From assembly GCA_944376125.1 (NCBI GenBank), contig CALWBQ010000005.1:1-64000 (forward strand): DNA of 64,000 bases, written 5' to 3'. Both the position numbers and the translations under genes were made by a program. This document shows, in pieces, positions 1-8,384 of this stretch. The notes beneath the pieces are model-generated. The model had not been told where the DNA came from, did no database searches, and saw only the letters and a list, made by a program, of their open reading frames with translations. This DNA is from an uncultured Lachnospiraceae bacterium. Its GTDB lineage: Bacteria; Bacillota; Clostridia; Lachnospirales; Lachnospiraceae. Numbering within the stretch: position 1 is the first letter of the stretch; every line of letters begins with the position of its first letter.

Positions 1-146
1 AAAATAGACGTCGGCACTGGGCAGCACTGAACCTTCAGTGCCGCTAAAATAGGGATTGCTACCGTTAGGGAGCAGCGCCCATAGCCCGACAAATCATTGA
101 TCATCATAATTTTTTTCTGTCTGCTGTGTAATGTCGGTTTTGCCAT
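1..146 (-). CDS. pdxK: Pyridoxal/pyridoxamine kinase, N-terminal fragment (cut by window edge)
   Basis: Only the first 48 or so codons are in the window; the gene runs off the left edge. Reading leftward from the ATG at 146-144 gives MAKPTLHSRQKK, then IMMINDLSGYGRCSLTVA and CCPVPTSI. The N-terminal NDLSGYGRCSLT stretch is the recognisable ribokinase-like start of PdxK/PdxY vitamin B6 kinases, which phosphorylate pyridoxal, pyridoxine or pyridoxamine with ATP in the cytoplasm. The SD AGGAG overlaps the stop codon of the upstream ECF S component, so the two are almost surely translationally coupled. The identification rests on one conserved motif; the ATP-binding half is outside the window. 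Confidence 0.8.
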   Translation of the reverse strand, partial: MAKPTLHSRQKKIMMINDLSGYGRCSLTVAIPILAALKVQCCPVPTSI

Positions 147-157
147 GAAATGATCTC

Positions 158-775
158 CTAGTGTTTTCCCTCCCTGGCCGGCCCAATCTCCGGCAAAAGT
201 CCTGATCGGATGAGAGCCGGACGGATAGCCGAGTACAGAAGAACAGCAGCAATTCCGTTGGTCACGGCATTGATGACTGTGGTGTAGGTGGTCACTGCCA
301 TCAGGGAAGCGATGGCTTTGGACGCCTTTTCCGGGTCTGGTGTCAGCAATGTGTACCACACATACTTTAGGGACGGTTCAAAAATACAGTTAAATCCCAG
401 CGCTGCCGCTGCTGCCACTGCTGTCCATTTCGTCACATAGGAAGCCTTGTGGCCCTCACTGATATGAGCAATTCTGTGAGCGATCCATCCAGCTATGAGG
501 CCGATGACCAGTTTTGTAATAAATGTCCTGGGCGCGGATTCGGCATATCCTCCTGTGAGATCCGCGATAGACAGTCCAACTGCTCCTGACAAGCCTCCGT
601 ACACACCGCCCAGAAGATAAGCCGCCAGAACCACGAATGCATTTCCAAAGTGAATTTTCGTCCCGCTGGCACTCAGGGCAGGCAAAAAAGCGTACCCTAC
701 ATATGCCAGGGCTGCCATCAGACCGGCCAGCGCCAACCGGCGGGTCTCCATTTCTTTTGTAGATTTCATAATCAT
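158..775 (-). CDS. ECF transporter S component, probably for vitamin B6
   Basis: A 205-residue, very hydrophobic protein with about five or six membrane spans, a Gly/Ala-rich pattern and the GNAFVVLAAYLLGGVYGGLSG segment typical of ECF-type substrate-binding S components. Such proteins bind a vitamin and share an energising module (EcfA, EcfA', EcfT) encoded elsewhere; none of those genes is here. The first two candidate ATGs lie two codons apart (775 and 769); GGGGTG precedes both, so the exact start is uncertain. The stop TAG forms part of the SD of the following pyridoxal kinase. That coupling, not the S-component sequence, is the basis for proposing pyridoxine/pyridoxal as the substrate. 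Other vitamins remain possible. Confidence 0.85.
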   Translation of the reverse strand: MIMKSTKEMETRRLALAGLMAALAYVGYAFLPALSASGTKIHFGNAFVVLAAYLLGGVYGGLSGAVGLSIADLTGGYAESAPRTFITKLVIGLIAGWIAHRIAHISEGHKASYVTKWTAVAAAAALGFNCIFEPSLKYVWYTLLTPDPEKASKAIASLMAVTTYTTVINAVTNGIAAVLLYSAIRPALIRSGLLPEIGPAREGKH

Positions 776-836
776 GTCACCCCTTGAATCATTTGATGCA
801 CGCTCTATCCTACCATCGTAATGGGATGTTCAAAAT

Positions 837-869
837 ATCCAGTTTTAATATTTTTGACCAATCCAGTTT
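837..869 (-). promoter_or_regulatory. Direct repeat upstream of the vitamin B6 cassette, candidate regulator site
   Basis: Two exact copies of AAACTGGAT (minus strand) occur at 869-861 and 845-837, 24 bases apart. They lie 60-100 bases upstream of the S-component start and near a possible -35 TTGAAC (834-829). PLP-responsive MocR/PdxR regulators are known to bind direct repeats, so this is a candidate site. No regulator gene is visible in the window. Confidence 0.35.
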
Positions 870-880
870 CTTCAATAAAC

Positions 881-908
881 TCGCCCGGCCGCGCAGCTGA
901 CCGGGCGG
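881..908 (-). terminator. Weak hairpin after thiN
   Basis: GCCCGG (906-901) pairs with CCGGGC (888-883) immediately after the thiN stop. The following GAGTTTATT is only moderately U-rich, so termination may be incomplete. Confidence 0.4.
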
Positions 909-912
909 ATAT

Positions 913-1563
913 TCAGTCATGGGACTCTACGCAGATCAGCACTCCATCCTCAAAGTCCAGGCGGGCTTCCTCTTCCGCCAGCTCATTGCTGATGCAGAGA
1001 CTGGTTCCAATCTCAATATTTTTCCGAAACAAGGGGTACTTAAATCCTGTCAGAGTGATACCAGTGACAGTCTGTGTCAGAGGAAGAAAGGAGACATACT
1101 TTCCCCACAGAGTTTCCTGAAAGAAATCCTTTCCGGAATCCAGCAGATAGACTTTATTTTGAGGATCCAGCAGATATGCAAAGATTCCTTTCTGCATACA
1201 TGGATAGAGCAGATGAATATTTCCGATCAAGTGATCCAGTCTGCCCCCTGTGGCCCCCAAAACCGCTATCTCGCCGCATCCCATTGCGGCGGCTCTGTTG
1301 AGAGCCAGCTCTGTATCGGTCTCATTTTTTTCCGGCTGGTGGACATCCCAGACAATGTGCTCCATACCGCGAAATTCCTCTAAAACTTCCGGTTTTACTG
1401 TATCAAAATCCCCCACTGCAACATCGGGAATCAAATCCAGCTTTTTTGCTGTTTCTAACCCTGCATCGACAGCGATGACTCTGGTAAAGCGGCGCTCTTT
1501 TAGAAACGCTTCGGCAAATGAAAGATCCAAGGAACCTCCGGTGATGACTAGACAGGTCTTCAT
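913..1563 (-). CDS. thiN: Thiamine diphosphokinase
   Basis: This 216-residue protein transfers pyrophosphate from ATP to thiamine to make thiamine diphosphate. The expected family motifs are present in order: VDAG near residue 32, GDFDTV at 51-56, NETDTELAL at 80-88 and GATGGRLDH at 103-111. Length matches the bacterial ThiN family. It starts 12 bases after the rpe stop and is the last gene of the priA-to-thiN run, the usual position in Firmicutes (rsgA-rpe-thiN). No TPP riboswitch is visible upstream, which fits a housekeeping salvage role driven by the operon promoter. Confidence 0.95.
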   Translation of the reverse strand: MKTCLVITGGSLDLSFAEAFLKERRFTRVIAVDAGLETAKKLDLIPDVAVGDFDTVKPEVLEEFRGMEHIVWDVHQPEKNETDTELALNRAAAMGCGEIAVLGATGGRLDHLIGNIHLLYPCMQKGIFAYLLDPQNKVYLLDSGKDFFQETLWGKYVSFLPLTQTVTGITLTGFKYPLFRKNIEIGTSLCISNELAEEEARLDFEDGVLICVESHD

Positions 1564-1575
1564 GTCATCCTCCCC

Positions 1576-2247
1576 CTATGCCTTCCGGCTGCAGTTTCTG
1601 AAGATTTCCAGAAACGTTCTCACATTGGCTCTGGCATCCCCGTGAAACACAGCAGAACCCGCCACCAGGATATTGGCCCCTGCTCTCAGCAGCTCATCTG
1701 CATTGTCCGGGGTCACACCGCCGTCAACCTGAATGTCTGTGTTCAGACCTCTCTCCAGCACCATGCGCCTTACCTTTTTAATCTTCTCAACAGCATAGGG
1801 AATAAACTTTTGGCCGCCAAAGCCTGGGTTTACAGACATGATCAGCACCATATCCGCCTCTGGCAGGACATATTCCAGTACATTTACCGGCGTGGCGGGA
1901 TTCAGAGCAATTCCGGCCATACATCCTGCTTCTTTGATCTGATGGAGTGTTCTGTCCAAATGACGGCAGGCTTCCGCATGGACACAGATCAGGTCGGCCC
2001 CAGCCTTCTTTACATCTTCTATATATCGGCCCGGCTCTTCCACCATCATATGAACATCAAAAACCTTATCCGTCCGGCTTCTCAGGCTCTGGATCACCGG
2101 CATCCCAAATGAAATGCTTGGAACAAATGTTCCATCCATCACGTCCAAATGGATGTACTCTGCCCCAGCTTCCGACACAGCCTCCACTTCTTCTCCCAAC
2201 CGCGAAAAATCTGCCCCCAAAATGGAAGGCGCCAAAATATATGCCAT
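1576..2247 (-). CDS. rpe: Ribulose-phosphate 3-epimerase
   Basis: A 223-residue TIM-barrel enzyme interconverting ribulose 5-phosphate and xylulose 5-phosphate in the pentose phosphate pathway. Visible signatures are LAPSILGADFS at the N terminus, the metal ligands in HLDVMDG (His33, Asp35) and DVHMMVEEP (His near 66), NPGFGGQKF, and the phosphate-binding VDGGV...AGSAVF region near the C terminus. The ATG overlaps the rsgA TGA by one base, so translation is coupled. Full length, no anomalies. Confidence 0.97.
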   Translation of the reverse strand: MAYILAPSILGADFSRLGEEVEAVSEAGAEYIHLDVMDGTFVPSISFGMPVIQSLRSRTDKVFDVHMMVEEPGRYIEDVKKAGADLICVHAEACRHLDRTLHQIKEAGCMAGIALNPATPVNVLEYVLPEADMVLIMSVNPGFGGQKFIPYAVEKIKKVRRMVLERGLNTDIQVDGGVTPDNADELLRAGANILVAGSAVFHGDARANVRTFLEIFRNCSRKA

Positions 2248-3125
2248 CAGTATTTCCTCCGTTCCTTCTCTTTCAGTTCCTGGTACAGCAGCCGATAATT
2301 GTCATAGCGGCTTCTGCTCAAGCCGCCTCTTTCGACCGCTTCCTTCACTCCGCAGACTTTTTCGCCCACATGGACGCAGCCCAAAAAGCGGCACTGCCCC
2401 TCATACCGGGCAAATTCCGGGAAATAGTCCTTCAGCTCTTCAGGAGCCATATTTTCCAGATACAAAGAACTGAAGCCCGGTGTATCCATCAGATAAGTGT
2501 CCTCTTCTACGCAGAAAAGCTGTGAATGGCGGGTCGTATGGCGTCCCCTCTGGATTTTTTTGCTGATTTTTCCTGTTTCCATTCCAGCTTCCGGCTGGAT
2601 CAAATTTGTCCAGGAAGACTTTCCTACCCCTGATGGACCTGCCAAAACTGTCGTTTTTCCTCTCAAAAGATCCTTCAGAGAAGCAAATCCGATCCCCTGG
2701 CTGGCGCTGAGAAAGCGCACTTGGTATCCTGCCCTTTCGTATATGTTCCGATACTGCTCCACTTTTTCTTCCCCGCAGAGATCTATTTTATTGAAACAGA
2801 CAATAACCGGAAGTCTCTGTGCCTCCATGGCTACCAAAAAACGGTCCAGCAAATTTAAGTTTGGCTCAGGGTCAGCCACTGCAAATAAAATCATAGCCTG
2901 GTCTACATTAGCAGAGGCCGGCCGGATCAATTCGTTTTTTCTCGGAAGGATTTCGTCAATATTGCCCTCCTCATCATCCAAAACTGTAAATTCTACATTA
3001 TCTCCTACCAGAGGCTTAATATTCCGGTTTCGGAAAATCCCCTTGGCCCTGCACTGATAAATGTGTTCTTTGCCGTCATGGACATAATAAAATCCTGCAA
3101 TTCCTTTTATAATCTTTCCTGTCAT
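2247..3125 (-). CDS. rsgA: Ribosome small-subunit-dependent GTPase A
   Basis: A 292-residue circularly permuted GTPase that acts late in 30S subunit maturation. An N-terminal OB-fold (about 1-65) is followed by G motifs in permuted order: NKID, then the P-loop GPSGVGKSS, then DTPGF. The C-terminal zinc module is seen as a Cys-x4-Cys-x-His-x5-Cys pattern in CRFLGCVHVGEKVC. It sits 12 bases downstream of prkC and overlaps rpe, the standard Firmicute arrangement linking ribosome assembly with the PASTA kinase genes. Confidence 0.97.
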   Translation of the reverse strand: MTGKIIKGIAGFYYVHDGKEHIYQCRAKGIFRNRNIKPLVGDNVEFTVLDDEEGNIDEILPRKNELIRPASANVDQAMILFAVADPEPNLNLLDRFLVAMEAQRLPVIVCFNKIDLCGEEKVEQYRNIYERAGYQVRFLSASQGIGFASLKDLLRGKTTVLAGPSGVGKSSWTNLIQPEAGMETGKISKKIQRGRHTTRHSQLFCVEEDTYLMDTPGFSSLYLENMAPEELKDYFPEFARYEGQCRFLGCVHVGEKVCGVKEAVERGGLSRSRYDNYRLLYQELKEKERRKY

Positions 3126-3137
3126 GTTCTGTTCCCG

Positions 3138-5213
3138 TTATTCCTGATGGGCAAAGTTCAGCCGGTACGTTGCCAATACTCTTCCCGTAACCGCATTGAC
3201 GACCTCTACATCACCGTTCTCTACCCCGTATTCTCCTACAATATTATCGAAATGAATGGAAAGTTTTGTGTCTCCGCTTACGCTGTGGGCCGGCACCAGC
3301 GTTTTTGTAACAGTCCTTCCATCCACCATCTGAGTCAGTTGGATAGAAATCCGCATTTGAGTACTGTCACTCCCTGGACCAATGACAGAGCTCAGATCGA
3401 ACTCTTCATTAATAGATGCCACATACACATCTCTGGGCCCGTCCTCCTCGGCCTGGGGAACGGCTTCTTCGCCAAAGCTCACAACATACCCAATCTCTGT
3501 CCCTATGGGCACTTGGCTCCCTGCCGGGACATTCTGCCGAATTACGCTCCACTCTGGGACCACATCATTGTACTCGCCCCCCACATCCCCTGGAAGCAGG
3601 CTGGCATCCTCCAGCATCTGCAGGGCGTCCTCCTCTGTCTGCCCAGCGATGTTCGGAACTATAGTCATCACAACTGCCGGTCCGGCACTGATATGGAGAA
3701 TCACGCTGCTGGTCTCTGGGTCAATCTCATAGCCGATCACTCGGTTAGGTTCCACATCCTCACTGTTTTCCGTCTGAATGATTGGCAAAATATCGTTGAG
3801 CTGCAGAAGTTCCTGTGCTTCCTCGCTGGTCTTTCCTGTCAGTTCCAGGGCCTCGACTGCCTCTGTAACGCTGCCTCTGCTGACCGTAATATGGATAGGA
3901 GAATCTTTTGCCACCACAGTGCCGGCAGGATCCTGAGACATCACGTAGCCCTCACGGACAGTATCTGAATATTCGTACGTAATATCTGGAAGAAGCGACA
4001 GCTCTGCCAGGCGGCTTCTCGCTGCATCTTCCGTAATTCCTGTTAATTCCGGAATATTAGCCTGGTTCTCCTGGAGTATAATCGTCTCTTCCGCCCGGCT
4101 GGTATCCTGGGCCGATGGAATGGGAAGTCCAGAATCTACTTTAAAAAGCCCTGCCACTTGGGCAATCAAAAACAGCAGAACGGCCAGCAGCAAAATAGCC
4201 CCCGCAATCCCTCCAATAGAAAATAATCTTTCCAGATCAGGCGTAATATTCCTTTCCTGCTTTTCGGAAGACTTTTTTCCTCGGGAAGCTGGCTTTTCCC
4301 CATGCTCCTCCTGGCGGTCTCTTGCGCCGTCTTTTCTGGATTCTGCCCGGGATCGCTTTATCTCCCCGTCCTCCGGGCGGGCAATCGGCGCATCCGGCTT
4401 CATCAGCACATGGCGAAGGTCATTGATCACCTCTGTTGCAGATTCATACCGGTCTTCCGGCCTCTTCTGCGTACATTTCATAATGATAGCTTCCAGTCCA
4501 GAAGAGATTTGGCTGTTAATCTGAGAAGGCGGCTGGATCGCCTGCTCCATATGAGCCATCGCCACAGCAACTGCATTGTCCCCGTCAAACGGCACCTTCC
4601 CTGTAACCATCTCATAGAGAGTGATTCCAAAAGAGTAAATATCACTGCGCTCATCGCTGACACCGCCGCTGGCCTGCTCTGGAGCAATATAGTGGACAGA
4701 CCCTATCGCATACGAATTTTCGGTCTGACGGCTGGCGGCTCTGGCAATGCCAAAATCAGCAACCTTTGCCTTGCCATCTTTTGAGATAATAATATTCTGA
4801 GGCTTAATGTCCCTGTGAATAATATTGCTGTCATGGGCAGCCGCCATTCCCTGGGCAATCTGGATTGCAATGCCGATGGCCTCCCGGCTGTCCAACATCC
4901 CTTTCTTTGCAATGTAGTTTTTCAGGGTAATTCCTTCAATCAGCTCCATGACAATATAATGCATATCCCCATCGTCCACTACGTCATACACATTGACGAT
5001 ATTGGGGTGGGACAAACCTGCCGCAGCCTGAGCTTCCATCTTAAAACGGCTGACAAACCCCTCATCCTCACTGAACTCTTCCTTTAGGACTTTGATTGCC
5101 ACCAGACGGTTCAGCTTGTGGCATTTCGCCTTATACACGTCCGACATTCCGCCGGAACCGATCCGATCCAGAATTTCATAGCGTTCTTCCAAAAAATCGC
5201 CGATTTTTAGCAT
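3138..5213 (-). CDS. prkC: PASTA-domain membrane Ser/Thr protein kinase
   Basis: A 691-residue Hanks-type kinase. The cytoplasmic kinase domain shows the Gly loop GSGGMSDV (19-26), catalytic Lys41 in VAIKVL, HRDIKPQN (133-140), DFG (153-155) and APEQ (177-180). A charged linker, one membrane span near 336-358 and an extracellular part with three PASTA repeats (about 385-600) follow, then a C-terminal beta-rich domain. Such kinases sense muropeptides or lipid II and regulate growth, division and spore germination. The second PASTA repeat is shortened. The ATG overlaps the end of the prpC phosphatase gene, coupling kinase and antagonist. Confidence 0.96.
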   Translation of the reverse strand: MLKIGDFLEERYEILDRIGSGGMSDVYKAKCHKLNRLVAIKVLKEEFSEDEGFVSRFKMEAQAAAGLSHPNIVNVYDVVDDGDMHYIVMELIEGITLKNYIAKKGMLDSREAIGIAIQIAQGMAAAHDSNIIHRDIKPQNIIISKDGKAKVADFGIARAASRQTENSYAIGSVHYIAPEQASGGVSDERSDIYSFGITLYEMVTGKVPFDGDNAVAVAMAHMEQAIQPPSQINSQISSGLEAIIMKCTQKRPEDRYESATEVINDLRHVLMKPDAPIARPEDGEIKRSRAESRKDGARDRQEEHGEKPASRGKKSSEKQERNITPDLERLFSIGGIAGAILLLAVLLFLIAQVAGLFKVDSGLPIPSAQDTSRAEETIILQENQANIPELTGITEDAARSRLAELSLLPDITYEYSDTVREGYVMSQDPAGTVVAKDSPIHITVSRGSVTEAVEALELTGKTSEEAQELLQLNDILPIIQTENSEDVEPNRVIGYEIDPETSSVILHISAGPAVVMTIVPNIAGQTEEDALQMLEDASLLPGDVGGEYNDVVPEWSVIRQNVPAGSQVPIGTEIGYVVSFGEEAVPQAEEDGPRDVYVASINEEFDLSSVIGPGSDSTQMRISIQLTQMVDGRTVTKTLVPAHSVSGDTKLSIHFDNIVGEYGVENGDVEVVNAVTGRVLATYRLNFAHQE

Positions 5214-5953
5214 GGCGTCACCTCGCTTTCTGCAGGTTCTGCCAAAATTGCGGAAATATTATCCCTCCCGCCATTGTCATTGGCTGTCTGGATCAGCCGG
5301 CGGCATTTTTCTGTCAGGCTGCCTGCCCCGGCAGCAATAGAATAAATGGAATCGTCATCTACCATATTGGTCAGACCATCCGAGCATAGAAGGATCATAT
5401 CCCCCGCCTGAAGAGATACTTCAAAAAAGTCAATATCTATACTGGCGTCCGTCCCAACAGCGCGGGTAATATAGTTTTTCTTTTTCTGATAATCCGGGCT
5501 CTCTCTTTTCAGCAACCCAAGAGAAACCATCTCTTCCACGTAAGAATGGTCTCTGGTCACCTGGATGATCCCTTTTCGGATCAGATAAAGGCGGCTGTCT
5601 CCCACATTGGCCACATACAAAATGCCTTCTGACACAGTAGCCGCCACCGCGGTTGTTCCCATTCCGCGGAGTGCAGGAACCTTTACAGACTCCTGGTACA
5701 GGCGGCGGTTGACTTCTGTAATCCCCTGCCTCAATACCGTTACTTCCGGCGCTGTCCCCTTCTGGCGGCTGATATAAGATACCAGTCCCTCCACAAAAAA
5801 CCGGGAAGCGTAGTCTCCCGCATTAGCGCCGCCCATTCCATCGGCCAGCAAAAGCAGATTGGGCAGAGGACCCACCCTGCGGGATGAGGCGTATATGTAG
5901 TCCTGGTTAGAGGACCGGACTTTCCCGGTATCCGTCAAAGCGCATATCTCCAT
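5207..5953 (-). CDS. prpC: PP2C-type Ser/Thr phosphatase (Stp/PrpC family)
   Basis: A 248-residue metal-dependent phosphatase that reverses PrkC phosphorylation. Motifs: SSNQD near the N terminus, LLADGMGG (metal-binding Asp), GDSRLYL, CSDGLTNMV and GGRDNISAIL. The start is placed at ATG 5953, preceded by GAGGAGG eight bases upstream; an in-frame ATG at 6016 would add 21 residues unlike the family and lies deep in rlmN. Even so, the first 47 bases overlap the rlmN 3' end in another frame, and the last bases overlap prkC, so rlmN-prpC-prkC form a tightly coupled trio. Confidence 0.95.
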   Translation of the reverse strand: MEICALTDTGKVRSSNQDYIYASSRRVGPLPNLLLLADGMGGANAGDYASRFFVEGLVSYISRQKGTAPEVTVLRQGITEVNRRLYQESVKVPALRGMGTTAVAATVSEGILYVANVGDSRLYLIRKGIIQVTRDHSYVEEMVSLGLLKRESPDYQKKKNYITRAVGTDASIDIDFFEVSLQAGDMILLCSDGLTNMVDDDSIYSIAAGAGSLTEKCRRLIQTANDNGGRDNISAILAEPAESEVTPC

Positions 5954-7007
5954 CCTTTGATCCTCCTCTGCTTTCATCAATAAAACGTTTCCTGAGCTGC
6001 CCGCAGGCCCCGTCAATATCCCGCCCCATCTCTCTTCTCACTGTCACCGGGATCCCATGATCTTCCAGGTACCTTCGAAATGCTTCCACTGCCTTTCGGT
6101 CTGACTGAACATACTCTCTCTCTTTAATTGGATTGACCGGAATCAAATTCACATGGCCGTGCTGATCCTTAATCAGGGAGACAAGAGCGGCTGCTTCTTT
6201 CAGATTATCATTCACGCCGCTGACCAAACTGTATTCAAATGTCAGGCGCCTCCCTGTCCTGATAAAATACTCATGGCAGGCATCCAGAACTTCCTCCAAA
6301 CTGTAACGGTTGGCGATGGGCATGAGAGTTCTCCTCACCTGGTCGTTAGGAGCATGCAGGGACAAAGCAAGGGTAATCGCCAGTCCTTCTTTTGCCAGAC
6401 GCCGGATTCCGGGCACGATTCCGCAGGTAGATACCGTTATATTTCTCTGACTGATATTCAGGCCGCGGCTGTCTGATAAAAGTCTGATGAAGCGAACAAC
6501 ATTGTCATAATTGTCCATTGGCTCGCCGGACCCCATAACGACTACATTAGAGACCCGCTCACCGGTATCTTCTTGGATCCGGTAAATCTGATCCAGCATT
6601 TCAGAGGGCTGCAGATTTCTTGCCAGCCCATCCAGAGTGGAGGCACAAAAACGGCAGCCCATTCTGCATCCTACCTGAGAAGAGATACATACAGAATTGC
6701 CATGCTTATATTTCATCCAAACGCTTTCTATGATATTTCCGTCTGACAGCAGAAACAGATATTTCCTGGTGCCGTCCAATTTTGATACCTGGAGACCCTC
6801 GATCTCCAAACACGTAAAAGAAAACTCTTCTGCTAAAGAGTTTCTAAGGGTCTGAGGAAGATTGGTCATCTCATCAAAGCTGCTGGCCATTTTTACATGG
6901 AGCCACTCATAGATCTGCTTTGCCCGGTAAGGTTTTTCTCCTTTTTTTTCCATGGCAGCAGCCAGCTCTTCATATGTCAGGGATTTAATATCACATTTTT
7001 TCATCAT
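5907..7007 (-). CDS. rlmN: 23S rRNA A2503 / tRNA A37 C2-methyltransferase (radical SAM)
   Basis: A 366-residue radical SAM methyltransferase modifying A2503 of 23S rRNA and A37 of some tRNAs. The iron-sulfur cluster cysteines are Cys114, Cys118 and Cys121 (CRMGCRFC), followed by GEPMDNYDNV, the SAM-binding region, and the C-terminal catalytic Cys in MGRDIDGACGQLR. The last 15 or so residues read through the prpC start region. It lies 24 bases after rsmB in the same direction. RlmN and Cfr are related, but the genomic context between rsmB and prpC supports the housekeeping enzyme. Confidence 0.95.
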   Translation of the reverse strand: MMKKCDIKSLTYEELAAAMEKKGEKPYRAKQIYEWLHVKMASSFDEMTNLPQTLRNSLAEEFSFTCLEIEGLQVSKLDGTRKYLFLLSDGNIIESVWMKYKHGNSVCISSQVGCRMGCRFCASTLDGLARNLQPSEMLDQIYRIQEDTGERVSNVVVMGSGEPMDNYDNVVRFIRLLSDSRGLNISQRNITVSTCGIVPGIRRLAKEGLAITLALSLHAPNDQVRRTLMPIANRYSLEEVLDACHEYFIRTGRRLTFEYSLVSGVNDNLKEAAALVSLIKDQHGHVNLIPVNPIKEREYVQSDRKAVEAFRRYLEDHGIPVTVRREMGRDIDGACGQLRKRFIDESRGGSKDGDMRFDGYRESPVL

Positions 7008-7031
7008 CTATCTTATACTGCCTTTTATTTT

Positions 7032-8384
7032 TTATACGTTTCTGCGGAATACAGCCAAAAAGAAGCCGTCACTGGGATGGCGGTCCGGAAAAAGCTGCAG
7101 CATTCCCCGCTTCATAGACTGTTCGCAGAACTGTCCCTCCAAACGCCCGGAAATATCCTCCGGTTCAAAGGGGAATTGTTCCAGGAACCACTCGGCATTA
7201 TCTTCGTTTTCCCGGCGATTGATTGTACAGGTGCTATATACCAGTCTTCCGCCTGGTTTTACATATTCCCAGACAACAGACAAAATCTCCCGCTGAAGAG
7301 CAGCCAAGTCTTCCAGGCCCTTTGCGGAGGCCCTGTATTTAATATCCGGTTTTCTCCCGATAATTCCAAGTCCTGAACAGGGAAGATCGGCAAGAACAAT
7401 ATCCGCTTTTTCCTTCATCTCAGCGTCCGGCACGCGGGCATCCCATTCCCTTGCACGAATATTGGAAAATCCAGTTCTCTCGATATTGTCCTCAATCAAC
7501 CTGACTTTCTGCCAAGTCAGGTCGCGGGATTCTACCATCCCGGTCCCGCACAGCAGATCCGCCATATGGATGCTTTTTCCCCCGGGTGCCCCGCAGACAT
7601 CTAAAACAAAATCTCCTGTTTTGGGAGATGCCGCCCGGCATACCAGGCTGGAGCTGACATCCTGAACCTGGATTGCCCCGTTCCGGAAGGCTTCCAAATC
7701 TTCCAGATGATCGTAGCCTTTCAGATACAGAATATCACGAAAGCCTTCTAAAGCCGAGACCTCAACCCCCTGCTTTTCCAGGGAAGCCACCGTTTCTTCC
7801 ATGGCTGCCTTAGAGTTCAGGCGAACACAGGTGGGCCGTTCCTCCAAAAATGCTGCAGCAATGTTTTCTGCAGTCTCTCTTCCATAGTCTTTCTCCCACA
7901 TGGAAAGAATCCATTGAGGCATTGACAAGCCGATGGAAGCATCCGGAAAAACTATCGTTTCTTTTTCTCTGGCAAGGCTGCGGAGCACGCCATTGACAAA
8001 CCCCTTCAGTCCCGCAAAGTGCCGCTTGACTGTCAGCTTGACTGACTCATTGCAGGCTGCGGAAACCGGAATTTTATCCATATATAAAATCTGATAGGCT
8101 CCCAGCCGCAAAATATTGCGGATTACCGGCTTCATAGCTGCAGTTTTGGTATTCGAAATTTGATTGATCGCATAATCTACAGACAGCAGCCGCTCCACGA
8201 CACCGTCTGTCAGCCTGGAGGCCAGAGCTCTCTCTTTTTTAGGGAGATACTGGTATTTGGAAAGAGCCTGCCTTTTAACGATATGGCAGAAGCCGCCCTT
8301 TTCTAAAATCTCCAGAAGCATGTCCAGAGCCAGCTCCCGCCCTGTCACAGCTGCCTGAGTTTTTCTGCTGGTACTATTCGTCAC
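7032..8384 (-). CDS. rsmB: 16S rRNA C967 m5C-methyltransferase
   Basis: A roughly 450-residue enzyme with an N-terminal NusB-like RNA-binding domain (about 1-140) and a C-terminal SAM methyltransferase domain. Motifs visible: SAM-binding VCGAPGGKS, DLPCSG (the first active-site Cys) and YSTCTINRREN (the catalytic Cys). The start is taken as GTG 8384 because GGAGGT stands seven bases upstream; a TTG at 8399 is the alternative and lacks an SD. The gene overlaps the zinc peptidase gene by about ten bases and keeps the usual order fmt-peptidase-rsmB-rlmN. Confidence 0.95.
   Translation of the reverse strand: MTNSTSRKTQAAVTGRELALDMLLEILEKGGFCHIVKRQALSKYQYLPKKERALASRLTDGVVERLLSVDYAINQISNTKTAAMKPVIRNILRLGAYQILYMDKIPVSAACNESVKLTVKRHFAGLKGFVNGVLRSLAREKETIVFPDASIGLSMPQWILSMWEKDYGRETAENIAAAFLEERPTCVRLNSKAAMEETVASLEKQGVEVSALEGFRDILYLKGYDHLEDLEAFRNGAIQVQDVSSSLVCRAASPKTGDFVLDVCGAPGGKSIHMADLLCGTGMVESRDLTWQKVRLIEDNIERTGFSNIRAREWDARVPDAEMKEKADIVLADLPCSGLGIIGRKPDIKYRASAKGLEDLAALQREILSVVWEYVKPGGRLVYSTCTINRRENEDNAEWFLEQFPFEPEDISGRLEGQFCEQSMKRGMLQLFPDRHPSDGFFLAVFRRNV

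Noticed and set aside
776-912. Possible riboswitch upstream of the vitamin transporter
   Set aside because: The gap is 137 bases, mostly a hairpin and AT-rich repeats; no THI-box or other known vitamin riboswitch core could be recognised.
3063-3968. 301-residue plus-strand open frame across prkC and rsgA
   Set aside because: Fully antisense to conserved PASTA and GTPase coding sequence, with Cys/His-rich shadow composition and no SD.
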